Assembly (NCBI GenBank): GCA_964407285.1
Contig: CAYOVG010000026.1
Span: 1-34,066 of the forward strand
Source: CAYOVG01 sp964407285
GTDB taxonomy: Bacteria > Desulfobacterota > Syntrophobacteria > Syntrophobacterales > Syntrophobacteraceae
Reading direction: 5' to 3'
Length of the DNA: 34,066 bases
Shown: positions 16,078 to 24,602 of the stretch, piece by piece
How the letters are laid out: the number at the start of each line of letters is the position of its first letter
How positions within the stretch are numbered: the first letter of the stretch is position 1
Program-made: the position numbers and the translations under genes
Notes under the pieces: model-generated
Databases searched by the model: none
Told to the model about the DNA's origin: nothing
The model's input: only the letters and a program-made list of their open reading frames with translations

Positions 16078-17418
16078 TTATGAGACATTTGGAGAATCGG
16101 CCAGAAACCGGTACAGAGTGGCGCGTCCCACCCCGAGGAGCCTCGCGGCCTTTGCCTTGTTCCCCCCGCTCCGTTCGAGCGCCGCGCGCACGGCATCCGC
16201 ATCCAGCTTCCGGGGGGGTCCGGGAGCGGCGGCTTTCACCTCCCGCTGCCTCAATTCCATGGGCAGATCATCGTTCTGGATGAGCTTTCCCTTGGATTTG
16301 ACTATAGCGAAGTGGACCGCATTCTGCAGTTCGCGAACGTTCCCGGGCCAGGGGTAATCCATCATGACGGCAAGGGCTTCGCGCGAAATCCCGATGGGGG
16401 GTTTTCGCCCCTGCTTCGCGGCCTTACGGAGGAAGTGCGTCGCCAGCAAAGGGATATCGTTTTTTCGCTCCCGCAGGGGCGGAATCTGCAGGGGCACCAC
16501 ATTGAGGCGATAGTAGAGGTCCTCGCGAAAGTTTTGCTTCTCCATTTCCCTCTTGAGTTCCCGGTTCGCGGCGCTGATGACCCGAACGTCCACCGAGATG
16601 GTCGCCTCTCCCCCCACCCGCTCGAATTTTCCCTCCTGCAGGACCCGCAGGAGCTTCACCTGCATGGACTTGGGCAGTTCCGAAACCTCGTCCAGGAAGA
16701 TGGTGCCCCCGTGAGCCAGTTCGAAGCGTCCCTTCTTGTCCCGGATGGCGCCCGAGAAGGCCCCCTTCACGTGTCCGAAGAGTTCGCTCTCCAGAAGACC
16801 TTCCGGAAGCGCGCCGCAGTTGACGGGCACGAAGGGGCCGCCGCCTCTCCCGCTTTCGTTATGGATGGCAGCCGCCACAAGTTCCTTGCCGGTGCCGGTT
16901 TCGCCGTAGATGTGGACGGGATACTCGTTGACGGCCAGTTCCCTGATCTGTTCGAACAACTGGAGCATCTTGTAATCCTGGCCGATGATACCGGAAAAAC
17001 TCGTGAGTTCCCCCATTCGGATCTGCAGCCCGATCAGGTCGGTCAGGTCTCGAAATGCCGCAAGGACCCCCGTGAAACACCCCTTGTCATCGGTCATCCC
17101 GGTGACCGACATCTCGATCCGGCGCGTCTCTCCCTGCCTGTTGGTAAAACTCAGCGGATAGTCCACGTGAGTCAGCGAATCGGGAGCCCCGCCGCAAAAG
17201 GAGCAACGCTTCCCGCAAAACGGACTGCCGAACACCTCGTGGCAATCCCTGCCGATCACTTCCTCCTTGGAATAGCCGGTTATTTTCTCCGCAGCCCGGT
17301 TGAAGAACAGAATACGCCTATCCTTGTCGTGGGCTATGATGCCTTCCATGAGGTTGTCCAGGATCTGCTCCAGATTCTTCTTGTCCGTCAGGAGTTCTTC
17401 GAGTATGAAATCAGCCAT
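16078..17418 (-). CDS. Sigma-54-dependent transcriptional activator with Cys-rich PAS sensor
   Basis: A 446-residue NtrC-type regulator. Residues about 8-130 form a PAS domain with NLMEGIIAHDKDRRILFFNRAAEKITGYS. Within it is a four-cysteine cluster (CHEVFGSPFCGKRCSFC) seen in anaerobe sensors that may bind metal or sense redox. The AAA+ domain follows with Walker A GETGTGKE, the sigma-54 contact loop GAFSGA (S in place of T), and Walker B GTIFLDEV. A Fis-type helix-turn-helix ends the protein (KAKAARLLGVGRATLYRFL). The start is uncertain; ATG 17418 lacks a strong SD, and the frame is open 44 codons further. The target may be the divergent DedA gene or an unlinked gene; no -24/-12 element was found in the gap. 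Confidence 0.88.
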   Translation of the reverse strand: MADFILEELLTDKKNLEQILDNLMEGIIAHDKDRRILFFNRAAEKITGYSKEEVIGRDCHEVFGSPFCGKRCSFCGGAPDSLTHVDYPLSFTNRQGETRRIEMSVTGMTDDKGCFTGVLAAFRDLTDLIGLQIRMGELTSFSGIIGQDYKMLQLFEQIRELAVNEYPVHIYGETGTGKELVAAAIHNESGRGGGPFVPVNCGALPEGLLESELFGHVKGAFSGAIRDKKGRFELAHGGTIFLDEVSELPKSMQVKLLRVLQEGKFERVGGEATISVDVRVISAANRELKREMEKQNFREDLYYRLNVVPLQIPPLRERKNDIPLLATHFLRKAAKQGRKPPIGISREALAVMMDYPWPGNVRELQNAVHFAIVKSKGKLIQNDDLPMELRQREVKAAAPGPPRKLDADAVRAALERSGGNKAKAARLLGVGRATLYRFLADSPNVS

Positions 17419-17800
17419 CTTTTCATCAAACCCGTACTGGTTCGAAATTTGTCCAGCCCTGCCGTATTGCAGGGTGAAAGTCAAAAGGAGCGTAATCAAC
17501 GCACGGTATTTTAGCACCTTGAAAGGGACTTTTAAACGCGAAGCGAGCAACGATTATCCCAACCAACGCGCCATCTATAATGGAAATGCGATGAATCCGC
17601 AACATCCATCAGTCATGGAAAAGCAATTTATTTGCACTCCTCGGGATTTAGATGTAAATTGCCTTTTCGTGCTTATCCATAAATTTACAAGGATAACCTG
17701 CGAATTCCGGCAATTCCATCGCGAAATTCGAGAACGCCCATTCATCGGGCGGTTTTCCGTTCGCGCGGACAAAACAGGAACATAATAAAGGAGTTTGAGA
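17419..17800. other. Divergent intergenic region between the sigma-54 regulator and dedA
   Basis: About 380 bases, AT-rich between about 17570 and 17700, with no supported gene. A short CGCCC/GGGCG dyad followed by GTTTTCC sits near 17735-17758. I looked for TGGCAC-N5-TTGC and did not find a good match on either strand. Confidence 0.4.
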
Positions 17801-18439
17801 ATGCTTACGGAAATGGTGTCCAACTTTGCGGTAAAATGCCTTGATACGACCGGTTATTTCGGAGCGGCTTTCCTGATGGCCCTGGAGAGCATGATAGCCC
17901 CCATACCAAGCGAGGCGGTCATGCCTTTCGTCGGCTTCCTGGTGGTCGACGGCAAGTGGAACCTGTGGGCCGCCATATTCGCCACCAGCATCGGCTCTAT
18001 TATCGGATCGCTGATTTCATACTACATGGGATACTACGGCGGAAAACCGGTCGTTCTCAAGGTAGGCAAGTACCTGCTTCTGGACAGGCACGATCTCGAA
18101 CTCACCGAACGGTTCTTCCACCGGCGGGGCGGCACGATTATCATTTTCCTTGGAAGGTTCGTTCCCGTTGTACGGCATCTCATCTCGATACCGGCGGGCA
18201 TGGGAAAAATGCCCCTGGCGCCGTTTCTGGCCGCGACGCTCATCGGCGCAACCATCTGGAATACCTTCCTGCTCGTATTGGGCATGAAGCTGCGGGAGCA
18301 CTGGACCATTATCCAGAAATACTCCCACCAGGTGGACATCGTGGTCGGGGTGTTCCTCCTGGTCGGGGGCGCATGGTTCATTAAATCACGGCTTGCAAGG
18401 CGGAGTACGGGAAGCGGAAACCTCGCCGAGATGGAATAA
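17801..18439 (+). CDS. DedA family inner-membrane protein
   Basis: A 212-residue membrane protein with about five hydrophobic segments. It has the DedA features: ALESMIAPIPSEAVMPFVGF near the start, GSIIGSLISYYMGYYGG, and FLGRFVPVVRHLISIPAGMGKM, the conserved F/GRFxPxxR motif. DedA proteins act in membrane lipid (undecaprenyl phosphate or phosphatidylethanolamine) flipping and in proton-motive-force homeostasis. ATG 17801 has AAGGAG seven bases before it. The gene is followed by a very stable hairpin. Confidence 0.9.
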   Translation: MLTEMVSNFAVKCLDTTGYFGAAFLMALESMIAPIPSEAVMPFVGFLVVDGKWNLWAAIFATSIGSIIGSLISYYMGYYGGKPVVLKVGKYLLLDRHDLELTERFFHRRGGTIIIFLGRFVPVVRHLISIPAGMGKMPLAPFLAATLIGATIWNTFLLVLGMKLREHWTIIQKYSHQVDIVVGVFLLVGGAWFIKSRLARRSTGSGNLAEME

Positions 18440-18440
18440 G

Positions 18441-18487
18441 CCTATGGCGGGACGGGGACGGGGTTTCGTCCCCGTCCCGCCGATAGG
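18441..18487. terminator. Long GC-rich hairpin between convergent genes
   Basis: GGCGGGACGGGGACG (18446-18460) and CGTCCCCGTCCCGCC (18467-18481) are exact inverted copies; flanking CCTAT/ATAGG extends the stem past a single bulged G to about 20 pairs. The loop is GGGTTT. There is no clear T-tract on either side, so it may act as a non-canonical bidirectional terminator or a transcription block between dedA and cheX. Confidence 0.6.
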
Positions 18488-18508
18488 GATGCGTTTGCGC
18501 CGGGACTA

Positions 18509-18970
18509 CTAGTTGTTGAACGCCACCTCAACGACGAAACTCCCATTGGCTGTCTTGAAGGGAACGGCGAGACATGGGCCCTTGTGAATATGGGTGATGC
18601 TATGGTTTTTTCCGGATACGATGGTGGGAATCCCCGCCTGAAGCGCAAATCCGTCCTCCGCCAGTCTACGCCGGGCGTCTCCGCAGATCATGTTGGTCAA
18701 CTCCCCGACGGCGTCTTTCACCTCCTCGTTGAGTTCCTTGACCTCGATACCCAGCAGGTTCGCTACTATCGCCCGAATACAGGGCTCCGTGAAGCTGAGG
18801 GACATCGATCCCTGAGCGGCCCCGGTAATTCCGATAATGGCCGAGACATCCCCATGGGCAGTCTCATCTTTCTTCAGAAAAGGCTTTCCGGGCACGGGAT
18901 CTATCATGGCCATCGTTTTCAATACATTGGATGTTGCCGCCAGGAAAGGATTTATAATTTTTACGTCCAT
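18509..18970 (-). CDS. cheX: CheX-like chemotaxis phosphatase
   Basis: A 153-residue protein of the CheX/CheC/FliY fold. The active helix EVKDAVGELTNMICGDARRRL carries the conserved E-x2-N pair that dephosphorylates CheY-P. The opening MDVKIINPFLAATSNVLKTMA is also typical of CheX. It likely shuts off CheY signalling near the flagellar switch; no chemotaxis cluster is present in the window, although motAB lies 11 kb away. GGAG five bases upstream supports the start. The gene is convergent with dedA. Confidence 0.85.
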   Translation of the reverse strand: MDVKIINPFLAATSNVLKTMAMIDPVPGKPFLKKDETAHGDVSAIIGITGAAQGSMSLSFTEPCIRAIVANLLGIEVKELNEEVKDAVGELTNMICGDARRRLAEDGFALQAGIPTIVSGKNHSITHIHKGPCLAVPFKTANGSFVVEVAFNN

Positions 18971-19142
18971 AGCTTCTCCGCTCGCCCCCTTCTTCTAAAA
19001 CCCCGCATCCAAATATAAGCGCCGTGCCCGGTGCGGCGACCGATGACATCATCGGCCTGCCCGGCATCTACGTATTTTCTTTGCTTCTCACGTATGCCAA
19101 TAATATACCAGGGATGTCCCGTCATGCAGCATTTTTTATCAT

Positions 19143-20831
19143 TCACAACCTTCCGGAACGCAGGATGGAGACGATGAGCCATCCCCCCAGCAGGGTGGCG
19201 ACCACGTATCCGATAATGCCGAGCAGCGCGGTTACGGACACGGACTGCGGGCCGAAGAAATCTATCGTGAACGTCAGGACCGTCTGGGACGAGTTGAGAA
19301 TGAGAGCCGCGGCCAGCAGGGATGCGGATATAACCATGCCGACGGTGAGCCGGTTGACGCCCTTCTCGATCCGGCGATCCACGCCGTCCAATCCCGTGTG
19401 GCGAAGCTCGATCCTTTGTTTGCCCCGGGCCGTCTGCCTGAGGATATCATGGATGAATTTCGGCATCCCTTTGGCATAACCGCCGGCCACCCGGATGTCC
19501 CGCTGAAAACTTCCGAAGAGCTTTCTGGCTTCATAGCCGCGTTCTATGAGCCTCCTGGCATAGGGCCGGGTGACTTCCAGGATGCTGGCGTCGCTTCCGA
19601 GAATCTTCCCGAGGGCTTCGGTCTGGATGAACGTCTTCAGCAGGAGCAGCAGGTTTCGCGGCATGAGGATGCGGTACTTGAGCACCAGTTGGATGATCTG
19701 GTCGTAGACATCCATCACGGAGATGTACTGCAGGGAGCGGCCGTAGAACGGTTCGCTGGTGTCCTTGAGGTCCGTTCGGAACTCCCGCAGGTCCATGGTT
19801 TCCTCGTCGATCAGTCCCACCCCTTGCAGCGCATCCATCACGAGATCGTAGTTGTGCTCGGCATATCCGAGGAAAATGTTCGCCACCTGCCGCATCGTCT
19901 CCTCGTCCAGGTATCCCGTAATGCCGAAATCCACCAGCCCCACCCGTCCGTCGGGCATGACGATGGTATTGCCGGGGTGCGGGTCCGCATGGAAATATCC
20001 GAATTCCAGGAGTTGCTTCGAGAAAGAGCGCAGGCCTATGAGGGCCACTTCCTTGGGATCTATCCCGTAGGCAATGATGGCGTCTACCTCATCCATCTTG
20101 ACTCCCTCGATAAACTCCATGACGAGGACCGACCTGGTGGTGTAGCTCCAGTAGACCTTCGGGATGCAGATTTCATCGATATCTTTGAAGTTATAGGCAA
20201 ATTTCTCGATATTGCCCGCCTCTATGAGCATATCGAGTTCTCTGAAGATCGTACGCTCGAATTCCTTGACGATATTGGACAGCCCCAGAATACGGGTAAT
20301 CTCGAAAGCCTTCTCGATCCGCTCGACCAGGTAGTACATCAGGCGGATGTCTTCCCGTATCTTCCCGGCAATACCGGGACGGACGACTTTGACCGCGGCC
20401 TTTTCTCCCGTAAAGAGCCGCGCCGCATGCACCTGCGCCACCGAAGCGGCCGCGATGGGCTCCGAATCGAACTGCTCGAAGACCCTGGCGAGCGGCCGCC
20501 CCAATTCCCTTTCTATGACTCTTGCCACATCGCCGAAGGGAATCGCCGGCACCTGGTCCTGGAGTTTCTTGAATTCATCGATATACTCCGGCGGAAAAAT
20601 ATCCGCACGGGTGCTCATCAACTGCCCCAACTTGATGAAGCTCGGCCCCAGTTCCTCGAGGACCATCCGGATGCGCGCCGGAGACGGAAACCCCGCCTTG
20701 AAGAACAGGTCCTTCTCCTCCACATCCCTGGGTTTCTCGTCTTCACCGGCGAACAGGCGGTCCACAACATCGTGGAAGCCGTGCTTCACCAGGACCTTCG
20801 TTATCGCGCCGAATCTTCTGATACCCTTCAT
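19143..20831 (-). CDS. UbiB/AarF (ABC1/ADCK) family atypical kinase
   Basis: A 562-residue protein. The family-specific KxGQ motif is at residues 67-70 (SFIKLGQLMSTRADIFPPEY). AVKVVRPG is the nucleotide-binding strand; FHADPHPGN is the catalytic loop, and VDFGITG is the DFG-equivalent. Two hydrophobic segments at the C-terminus anchor it in the membrane. UbiB proteins support ubiquinone or other isoprenoid quinone metabolism, possibly by ATP-driven lipid extraction; here it may serve menaquinone or another lipid. ATG 20831 follows GGGATGGA; the frame is open 13 codons further. It lies next to rubrerythrin on the same strand with a 77-base gap. Confidence 0.92.
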   Translation of the reverse strand: MKGIRRFGAITKVLVKHGFHDVVDRLFAGEDEKPRDVEEKDLFFKAGFPSPARIRMVLEELGPSFIKLGQLMSTRADIFPPEYIDEFKKLQDQVPAIPFGDVARVIERELGRPLARVFEQFDSEPIAAASVAQVHAARLFTGEKAAVKVVRPGIAGKIREDIRLMYYLVERIEKAFEITRILGLSNIVKEFERTIFRELDMLIEAGNIEKFAYNFKDIDEICIPKVYWSYTTRSVLVMEFIEGVKMDEVDAIIAYGIDPKEVALIGLRSFSKQLLEFGYFHADPHPGNTIVMPDGRVGLVDFGITGYLDEETMRQVANIFLGYAEHNYDLVMDALQGVGLIDEETMDLREFRTDLKDTSEPFYGRSLQYISVMDVYDQIIQLVLKYRILMPRNLLLLLKTFIQTEALGKILGSDASILEVTRPYARRLIERGYEARKLFGSFQRDIRVAGGYAKGMPKFIHDILRQTARGKQRIELRHTGLDGVDRRIEKGVNRLTVGMVISASLLAAALILNSSQTVLTFTIDFFGPQSVSVTALLGIIGYVVATLLGGWLIVSILRSGRL

Positions 20832-20908
20832 AGAATTCCATCCCAAAAACGGGACGGGAAGTCCGCACACCGGATCTCCCCCTCCCCTGCCTTCATTCCA
20901 CGAGCTTC

Positions 20909-21484
20909 TTACCAGTTCTCTCCCAGCAGTTCATAGTAATCGCGGGGGTGAGCGCATGCCGGGCACGATTCGGGAGCTTCCCGCCCTTCATGGAGATACC
21001 CGCAATTGCGGCAACGCCAGACAACCGCGGTTCCACGCTTGAATGCGCGGTTCGTCTCGATGTTCGCCGCGAGGTCGCGGTATCTTTTCTCGTGCTGCTT
21101 CTCGGCGACCGAAACGGCCCGGAACACGGCGGCGATATCGGCAAATCCTTCCTCGTCGGCAACCCTGGCGAATTCCGGGTACAATTGGGTATGCTCGTGA
21201 TTTTCCCCTGCCGCCGCAGCCTTCAAATTGTCCAGCGTCGTCCCGATCACTCCCGCCGGAAAGCTCGCCGTGATCTCGGCCTCCCCTCCCTCCAGGAAGC
21301 TGAAGAAGCGCTTGGCGTGCTCTTTTTCCTGGTCCGCCGTTTCCTCGAAAATGGAGGCTATCTGCATGTAGCCTTCCTTTCTGGCCTTGCCGGCAAAGTA
21401 GTTGTAGCGGTTGCGCGCCTGCGACTCGCCCGCGAAAGCGTTCATGAGGTTCGTCTCGGTCCTGCTCCCTTTCAATGTACTCAT
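20909..21484 (-). CDS. rbr: Rubrerythrin
   Basis: A 191-residue protein. The N-terminal four-helix domain has the diiron ligands in FAGESQARNRY and EETADQEKEHAKR, repeated as SVAEKQHEKRY. The C-terminal rubredoxin-like domain has two CxxC knuckles (WRCRNCGY and ESCPACAHP). It reduces hydrogen peroxide to water in the cytoplasm of anaerobes, with electrons from rubredoxin or NADH systems. GGGAGGGG before ATG 21484 supports the start. It borders the accessory island. Confidence 0.96.
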   Translation of the reverse strand: MSTLKGSRTETNLMNAFAGESQARNRYNYFAGKARKEGYMQIASIFEETADQEKEHAKRFFSFLEGGEAEITASFPAGVIGTTLDNLKAAAAGENHEHTQLYPEFARVADEEGFADIAAVFRAVSVAEKQHEKRYRDLAANIETNRAFKRGTAVVWRCRNCGYLHEGREAPESCPACAHPRDYYELLGENW

Positions 21485-21800
21485 TCTACCCCTCCCATGG
21501 GAAAAACCGTTAATCTGGTTAACCATGCCACCCGCGACCGCGTATTACGAAGCCGGGGGCAGCATACTGTCAGGCAATAAACAGGCAGCCTCCGGGTCAA
21601 AGAGGCAGCCGACCGAAAAAACTGTGCAAATGGTAATCAGCAGGGCAACCGGCGCTTTTCTCACCCTCGACTATGCCCCCCGATCCGGAGCGCCCGGTCC
21701 GGGAGTTGCGGATTCATTCCGGGCCGACAATCGTATGCCCATGCGGACCCGTATAGAGCAATATCGGCCGCAACACAAGCGAATCCTTGAAGAGATGGGT

Positions 21801-21880
21801 CAATCGGGATAGGGAGAGGCCTCGCTGCCCCTCTCCTCCCACACCACCCGGCATACGGATCACGTACCAAGACGATTCGG
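21801..21880 (-). mobile_element. Group II intron 3' end remnant (copy A, domain V/VI-like)
   Basis: On the minus strand the stretch reads GGGTGGTGTGGGAGG followed by a GGAGAGG/CCTCTCC hairpin and CCCTATCCCGAT. This is the typical 3' end of bacterial group II introns, with the probable intron end at the final AT (21803). About 40 of its bases recur at 26992-27035. It follows the truncated reverse transcriptase on the same strand. Confidence 0.65.
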
Positions 21881-22436
21881 TCGAGGTTGTCGTTTGATGT
21901 ACAGCCCGGGCACTCCGACACCCGCCCGGCTACCTCACTCATGAGCTTGTCGTGGTTTACTCGATCGAAAAATCTCTCCAGATCCATACCCACGACATAC
22001 CCGTATCCGCTTCCCAGATGCTTTCGTGCGCACCTGAGCTCCTGATGGGCACTGCGTCCGGGTCGAAACCCAAAGCTCCACTCCGAAAACGTTTTGTCCC
22101 ACTCGGGCTGCAATACCTCCAGTACCGCTTGCCGGATCAGACGATCCACCGCGGTCGGCACGCCTGATTTTCTCGTCCCTCCCCCGGGCTTGGGGATAAT
22201 CACCCGTTTGACCGGTTGAGGTTCATAGGCGCCCGCAAGCAATGACTCCCGGAGTTCGGGCCGGTGCTCCCGAAGACCGGATCCTTCACCGTCATCCCGT
22301 CCATGCCGGGACTCCCGCCATTGCCCACAACATGATGGTACGCCCTGAGCATGTTGCCTTGGGAGACAACACGCCGCCAAGGAGCTTCAGGGAATACCGC
22401 CGTATATGCCCGGCGTGGTTGCGTGTCCGGCTGCAT
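21881..22436 (-). pseudogene. Decayed group II intron reverse transcriptase/maturase
   Basis: The N-terminal part (22436 to about 22280) has PWRRVVSQGNMLRAYHHVV and GGSPGMDGMTV. A frameshift near 22280 moves the continuation to another frame: REHRPELRESLLAG, PQPVKRVIIPKPGGG, SEWSFGFRPGRSAHQ and MDLERFFDRVNHDKLM. These are reverse transcriptase blocks 0-3. Homology stops near 21916, before the catalytic YADD block, and a short sequence leads directly into the intron 3' end, so the rest of the RT, the X domain and any endonuclease domain are deleted. Only about 30 bases separate the RT start from the mqsA stop, so intron domains I-III also appear missing. It cannot splice or move by itself. Confidence 0.85.
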
Positions 22437-22466
22437 GGCGTTGTTTGGCCTCGTAATGCAGAGGTA

Positions 22467-22859
22467 CTACATGGTGTTCATTTCTTTCAGCAAGTCTGGA
22501 TGACGCTCCAGCAACCTGAGGAGCTTGACCACTGGAGCAGGTGGACGCGTCTCTCCCCGTTCATAACGAGAGAACGCCACCTTGCCTACACCGAAGGCCG
22601 CGGCCAATTGAGCTTGGGTAAGCTTCAGGTTCTTCCGGATGCGCCGGATTTCGCCGCTTACATCTTTGACGGATCGCAGCAGTGCTGCCTGAGCTTCCGT
22701 GTAGCGGCGGTAGCTTTCATCATCCCACACACCCTCACCACATACTGGACAGAACTCGCCACGCATCCCGTGAAGGGTGAGGGATTGGTTGCCGTGGGAG
22801 AGTGTTTCATCCCGGGTCTTGGATACCATTTCAGAATGGCCGCAGGCTAAGCATTTCAT
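22467..22859 (-). CDS. mqsA: MqsA-family antitoxin (zinc finger plus HTH)
   Basis: A 130-residue antitoxin. The N-terminal zinc-binding half has CLACGH and FCPVCGEGVWD (two CxxC pairs). The C-terminal half is an Xre-type helix-turn-helix (RKNLKLTQAQLAAAFGVGKVAFSRYERGETRP). In the MqsRA type II system the N-domain binds and blocks the MqsR RNase, and the HTH represses the operon. GAGGTGAG lies just before ATG 22859. The frame is intact. The toxin gene directly upstream (9-base gap) is frameshifted, so this antitoxin may now lack a functional partner. Confidence 0.9.
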   Translation of the reverse strand: MKCLACGHSEMVSKTRDETLSHGNQSLTLHGMRGEFCPVCGEGVWDDESYRRYTEAQAALLRSVKDVSGEIRRIRKNLKLTQAQLAAAFGVGKVAFSRYERGETRPPAPVVKLLRLLERHPDLLKEMNTM

Positions 22860-22868
22860 GATCTCACC

Positions 22869-23176
22869 TCACTTCGCCTTGACTTGTATGACTGGTGGAC
22901 GACCTTCGGCAAAGGCAGTGACCTTGATGTAAACGACTATTCCTTCTTCCGTCATACCGTGATAGACATCCTGCCACACCTGATGGTCTGCATGCGAAGT
23001 CATCGCCTTTGGAAGTCTCTTCGGGAAAGCTTCAGCACCACCTGCCGCATCTCTGGTTCTGTCAGGCCCAGAGCGAGTCCATTGCGCAAAGCCGTTACCG
23101 TGAAAGGTTGACTTGCTGGATCGGCCACCAAGGCCTGCACCTCGGATAGCTTGTAGTGTGGTCTTCGCTTCTCCAT
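22869..23176 (-). pseudogene. mqsR: MqsR-family toxin, single-base frameshift
   Basis: From ATG 23176 the frame reads MEKRRPHYKLSEVQALV through LKLSRRDFQRR and stops at 23000-23002 after 58 residues. One base out of frame the text continues as KAMTSHADHQVWQDVYH, VVYIKVTAFAEG and PPVIQVKAK to the stop at 22869. Joined, these give an MqsR mRNA interferase of about 100 residues, close to the usual 98. The expected DF(Y/H)KAM junction is met by GACTTCCAAAGGCG, where one base is missing. The lysine and glutamine tied to catalysis in MqsR lie in the second half, so the 58-residue product should be inactive. Sequencing error or recoding cannot be ruled out. Confidence 0.85.
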
Positions 23177-23183
23177 GATTCAT

Positions 23184-23212
23184 AAAATAATCAATATGGC
23201 TAAATTGATCAA
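23184..23212 (-). promoter_or_regulatory. Candidate mqsRA promoter and operator
   Basis: On the minus strand TTGATC (23207-23212) and TATTTT (23184-23189) are separated by 17 bases. Between and over them lies an inverted repeat, ATCAAT (23190-23195) and ATTGAT (23204-23209), where the MqsA HTH could bind. The inferred transcript start is at the start codon of mqsR, so the message may be nearly leaderless. Confidence 0.4.
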
Positions 23213-23303
23213 CAAGATAATTTACCCGCACTGCCCACTGATGGTAGCAGGCGCCAAAGAGCAACGCGCGAAAGAAGATTCCACGAACATCACCGGCATG
23301 CGT

Positions 23304-23485
23304 CTAAGCACGTCGCGCGTATTCAGCGACCCAGGCAAAGGCGTCTGCTACCCGTTCAAGGTCTCCTCCCTCGGCGCGGAGCTCCAGGCTCGAGCTGCTC
23401 CTTCTCATAAAACCGGTAAGCCCCTGATTAAGCCGTGGCAGTGCATCGATTAAGTGCTTCCGCAGGTCGTTGGGAGCGCGCACTA
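23304..23485 (-). pseudogene. Orphan C-terminal fragment of an unidentified protein
   Basis: An open frame reads PEVVIVRAPNDLRKHLIDALPRL and ends in ERVADAFAWVAEYARRA. It looks like genuine protein (regular amphipathic helices) but has no start of its own and begins where the methyltransferase fragment ends, in another frame. I do not recognise the family. It is probably the tail of a gene truncated by the same rearrangement that cut the methyltransferase. Confidence 0.35.
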
Positions 23486-23731
23486 TCACCACTTCCGGCC
23501 TTGATGGGTCCCATCGGTGAACAACCGGCTCATGTCGATGCCGGTGCCGATGACGCCGTGATCGCGAGCCCAGGTACACAGCATCTCCCCCGAACCACTG
23601 CCGAGGTCGAGCACTCGGGCGCCCGGTTCCAGACGCAACGCAGCGCCGAGAGTGGCGAGCTTTTCGGGTGTGATCGGGTTGTGGATGCGGTGAGCACTTT
23701 CAGTGATGTTGAATATCCGTGGGATGTCCAC
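23486..23731 (-). pseudogene. N-terminal fragment of a SAM-dependent methyltransferase
   Basis: From GTG 23731 (GGAG about ten bases upstream) the frame reads DIPRIFNITESAHRIHNP, then the SAM-binding motif I ARVLDLGSGSGEMLC and GVIGTGIDMS. After about 70 residues the homology stops and a short unrelated tail (DGTHQGRKW) reaches a stop. Class I methyltransferases of this type are about 250 residues, so two thirds are missing. Product function is not expected. Confidence 0.75.
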
Positions 23732-23972
23732 TGTGGAAAATCTCCTTACGGGTGTGAAACAGATACGGTCAGGGCCTGACGCCAAACCGACAGCTAAGCG
23801 GCCCGCGCGGACCGGCACGAACCCGCGCTTTCAGCATCGGCTTTGATGTGCCACATGATCGAAGGTCCGCTTGAGCGATAGGTTGGGCGATTGATTCGGC
23901 CGAGACGGTCTGTTCTCTTCTTGGATTTAGAGCCATGCGAGCATTGTGGTTTGCATCCGCTTCGGACCTTTG

Positions 23973-24602
23973 TCAGCAGCCGGCATCAATTGGCGCCGCC
24001 AATAAATAGACCCGCAATTCTTCAATTATCTGCGCTTGAGTTTCAAGGCGCTCCCGGCATTTGAACGCCCACCCACGCCCGGGGTGAAGAGTATCCCACC
24101 TGGAGCGCAACTGGTTGTAGCGTCCGCCGCCGGGGTCGTGATTGCCGAACCCATCGATTATCCTGTTCCAAACAGGCGAGAATTTCGCGATGAGAAGGGA
24201 TTCGCCGAGGGGAATCCAGATATCATCGACAATGAGATATCGACAATGAAAATCCTGGATTTCCAGGTTTGTTGCCAGGTCTATGCTCTCCGCATGCTCG
24301 TTGAGCCGCTTGAAAAGAGCCTGTCCGGGATCGGAATTCAGACCGAAATTGCCCTTTCGCGCTCCGGGCGGGACCGCCTTGCCGACATAGATGGGTATCT
24401 CCCGCGGCGCGACCGCCGACCGGAACGAGATGGCCCGGTATGGCTCGAATTCACCCGAATAGTAGATCGCGTAAATGCCGGCTCCGGTGAATGCCTCGAT
24501 CTCGCCGAGCCCCGCCATTTCTCTCGCGAGAAGGGCATCCGCGACACTCTTTCCCAGGTTATGCTTGTCGAGAGGATTATAGGGCATCTCCGTCGGGTTC
24601 AT
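23973..24602 (-). CDS. Eco29kI-family type II restriction endonuclease (GIY-YIG fold)
   Basis: A 209-residue nuclease. The GIY-YIG core is visible: GIYAIYYSG, then PIYVGKAVPPG. RLNEHAESI supplies the catalytic Arg and His, WIPLGESLLI the metal-binding Glu, and SPVWN the Asn. GFGNHDPGGGR and WDTLHPGR are features I associate with Eco29kI, which cuts CCGCGG. The start ATG 24602 overlaps the methyltransferase stop (ATGA), so the two are translationally coupled and methylation would precede restriction. The frame is intact. Its sequence specificity is inferred from the family and not proven. Confidence 0.88.
   Translation of the reverse strand: MNPTEMPYNPLDKHNLGKSVADALLAREMAGLGEIEAFTGAGIYAIYYSGEFEPYRAISFRSAVAPREIPIYVGKAVPPGARKGNFGLNSDPGQALFKRLNEHAESIDLATNLEIQDFHCRYLIVDDIWIPLGESLLIAKFSPVWNRIIDGFGNHDPGGGRYNQLRSRWDTLHPGRGWAFKCRERLETQAQIIEELRVYLLAAPIDAGC

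Noticed and set aside
17733..17758. Hairpin CGCCC/GGGCG followed by GTTTTCC before dedA as a terminator
   Set aside because: The stem is only five pairs and no plus-strand gene lies upstream to be terminated.
17570..17800. Sigma-54 promoter for dedA
   Set aside because: TGG and TTGC elements near 17614-17635 are 15 bases apart rather than the required 10.
19398..20936. A 512-codon plus-strand frame
   Set aside because: It is antisense to the UbiB-family gene and has no recognisable domain.
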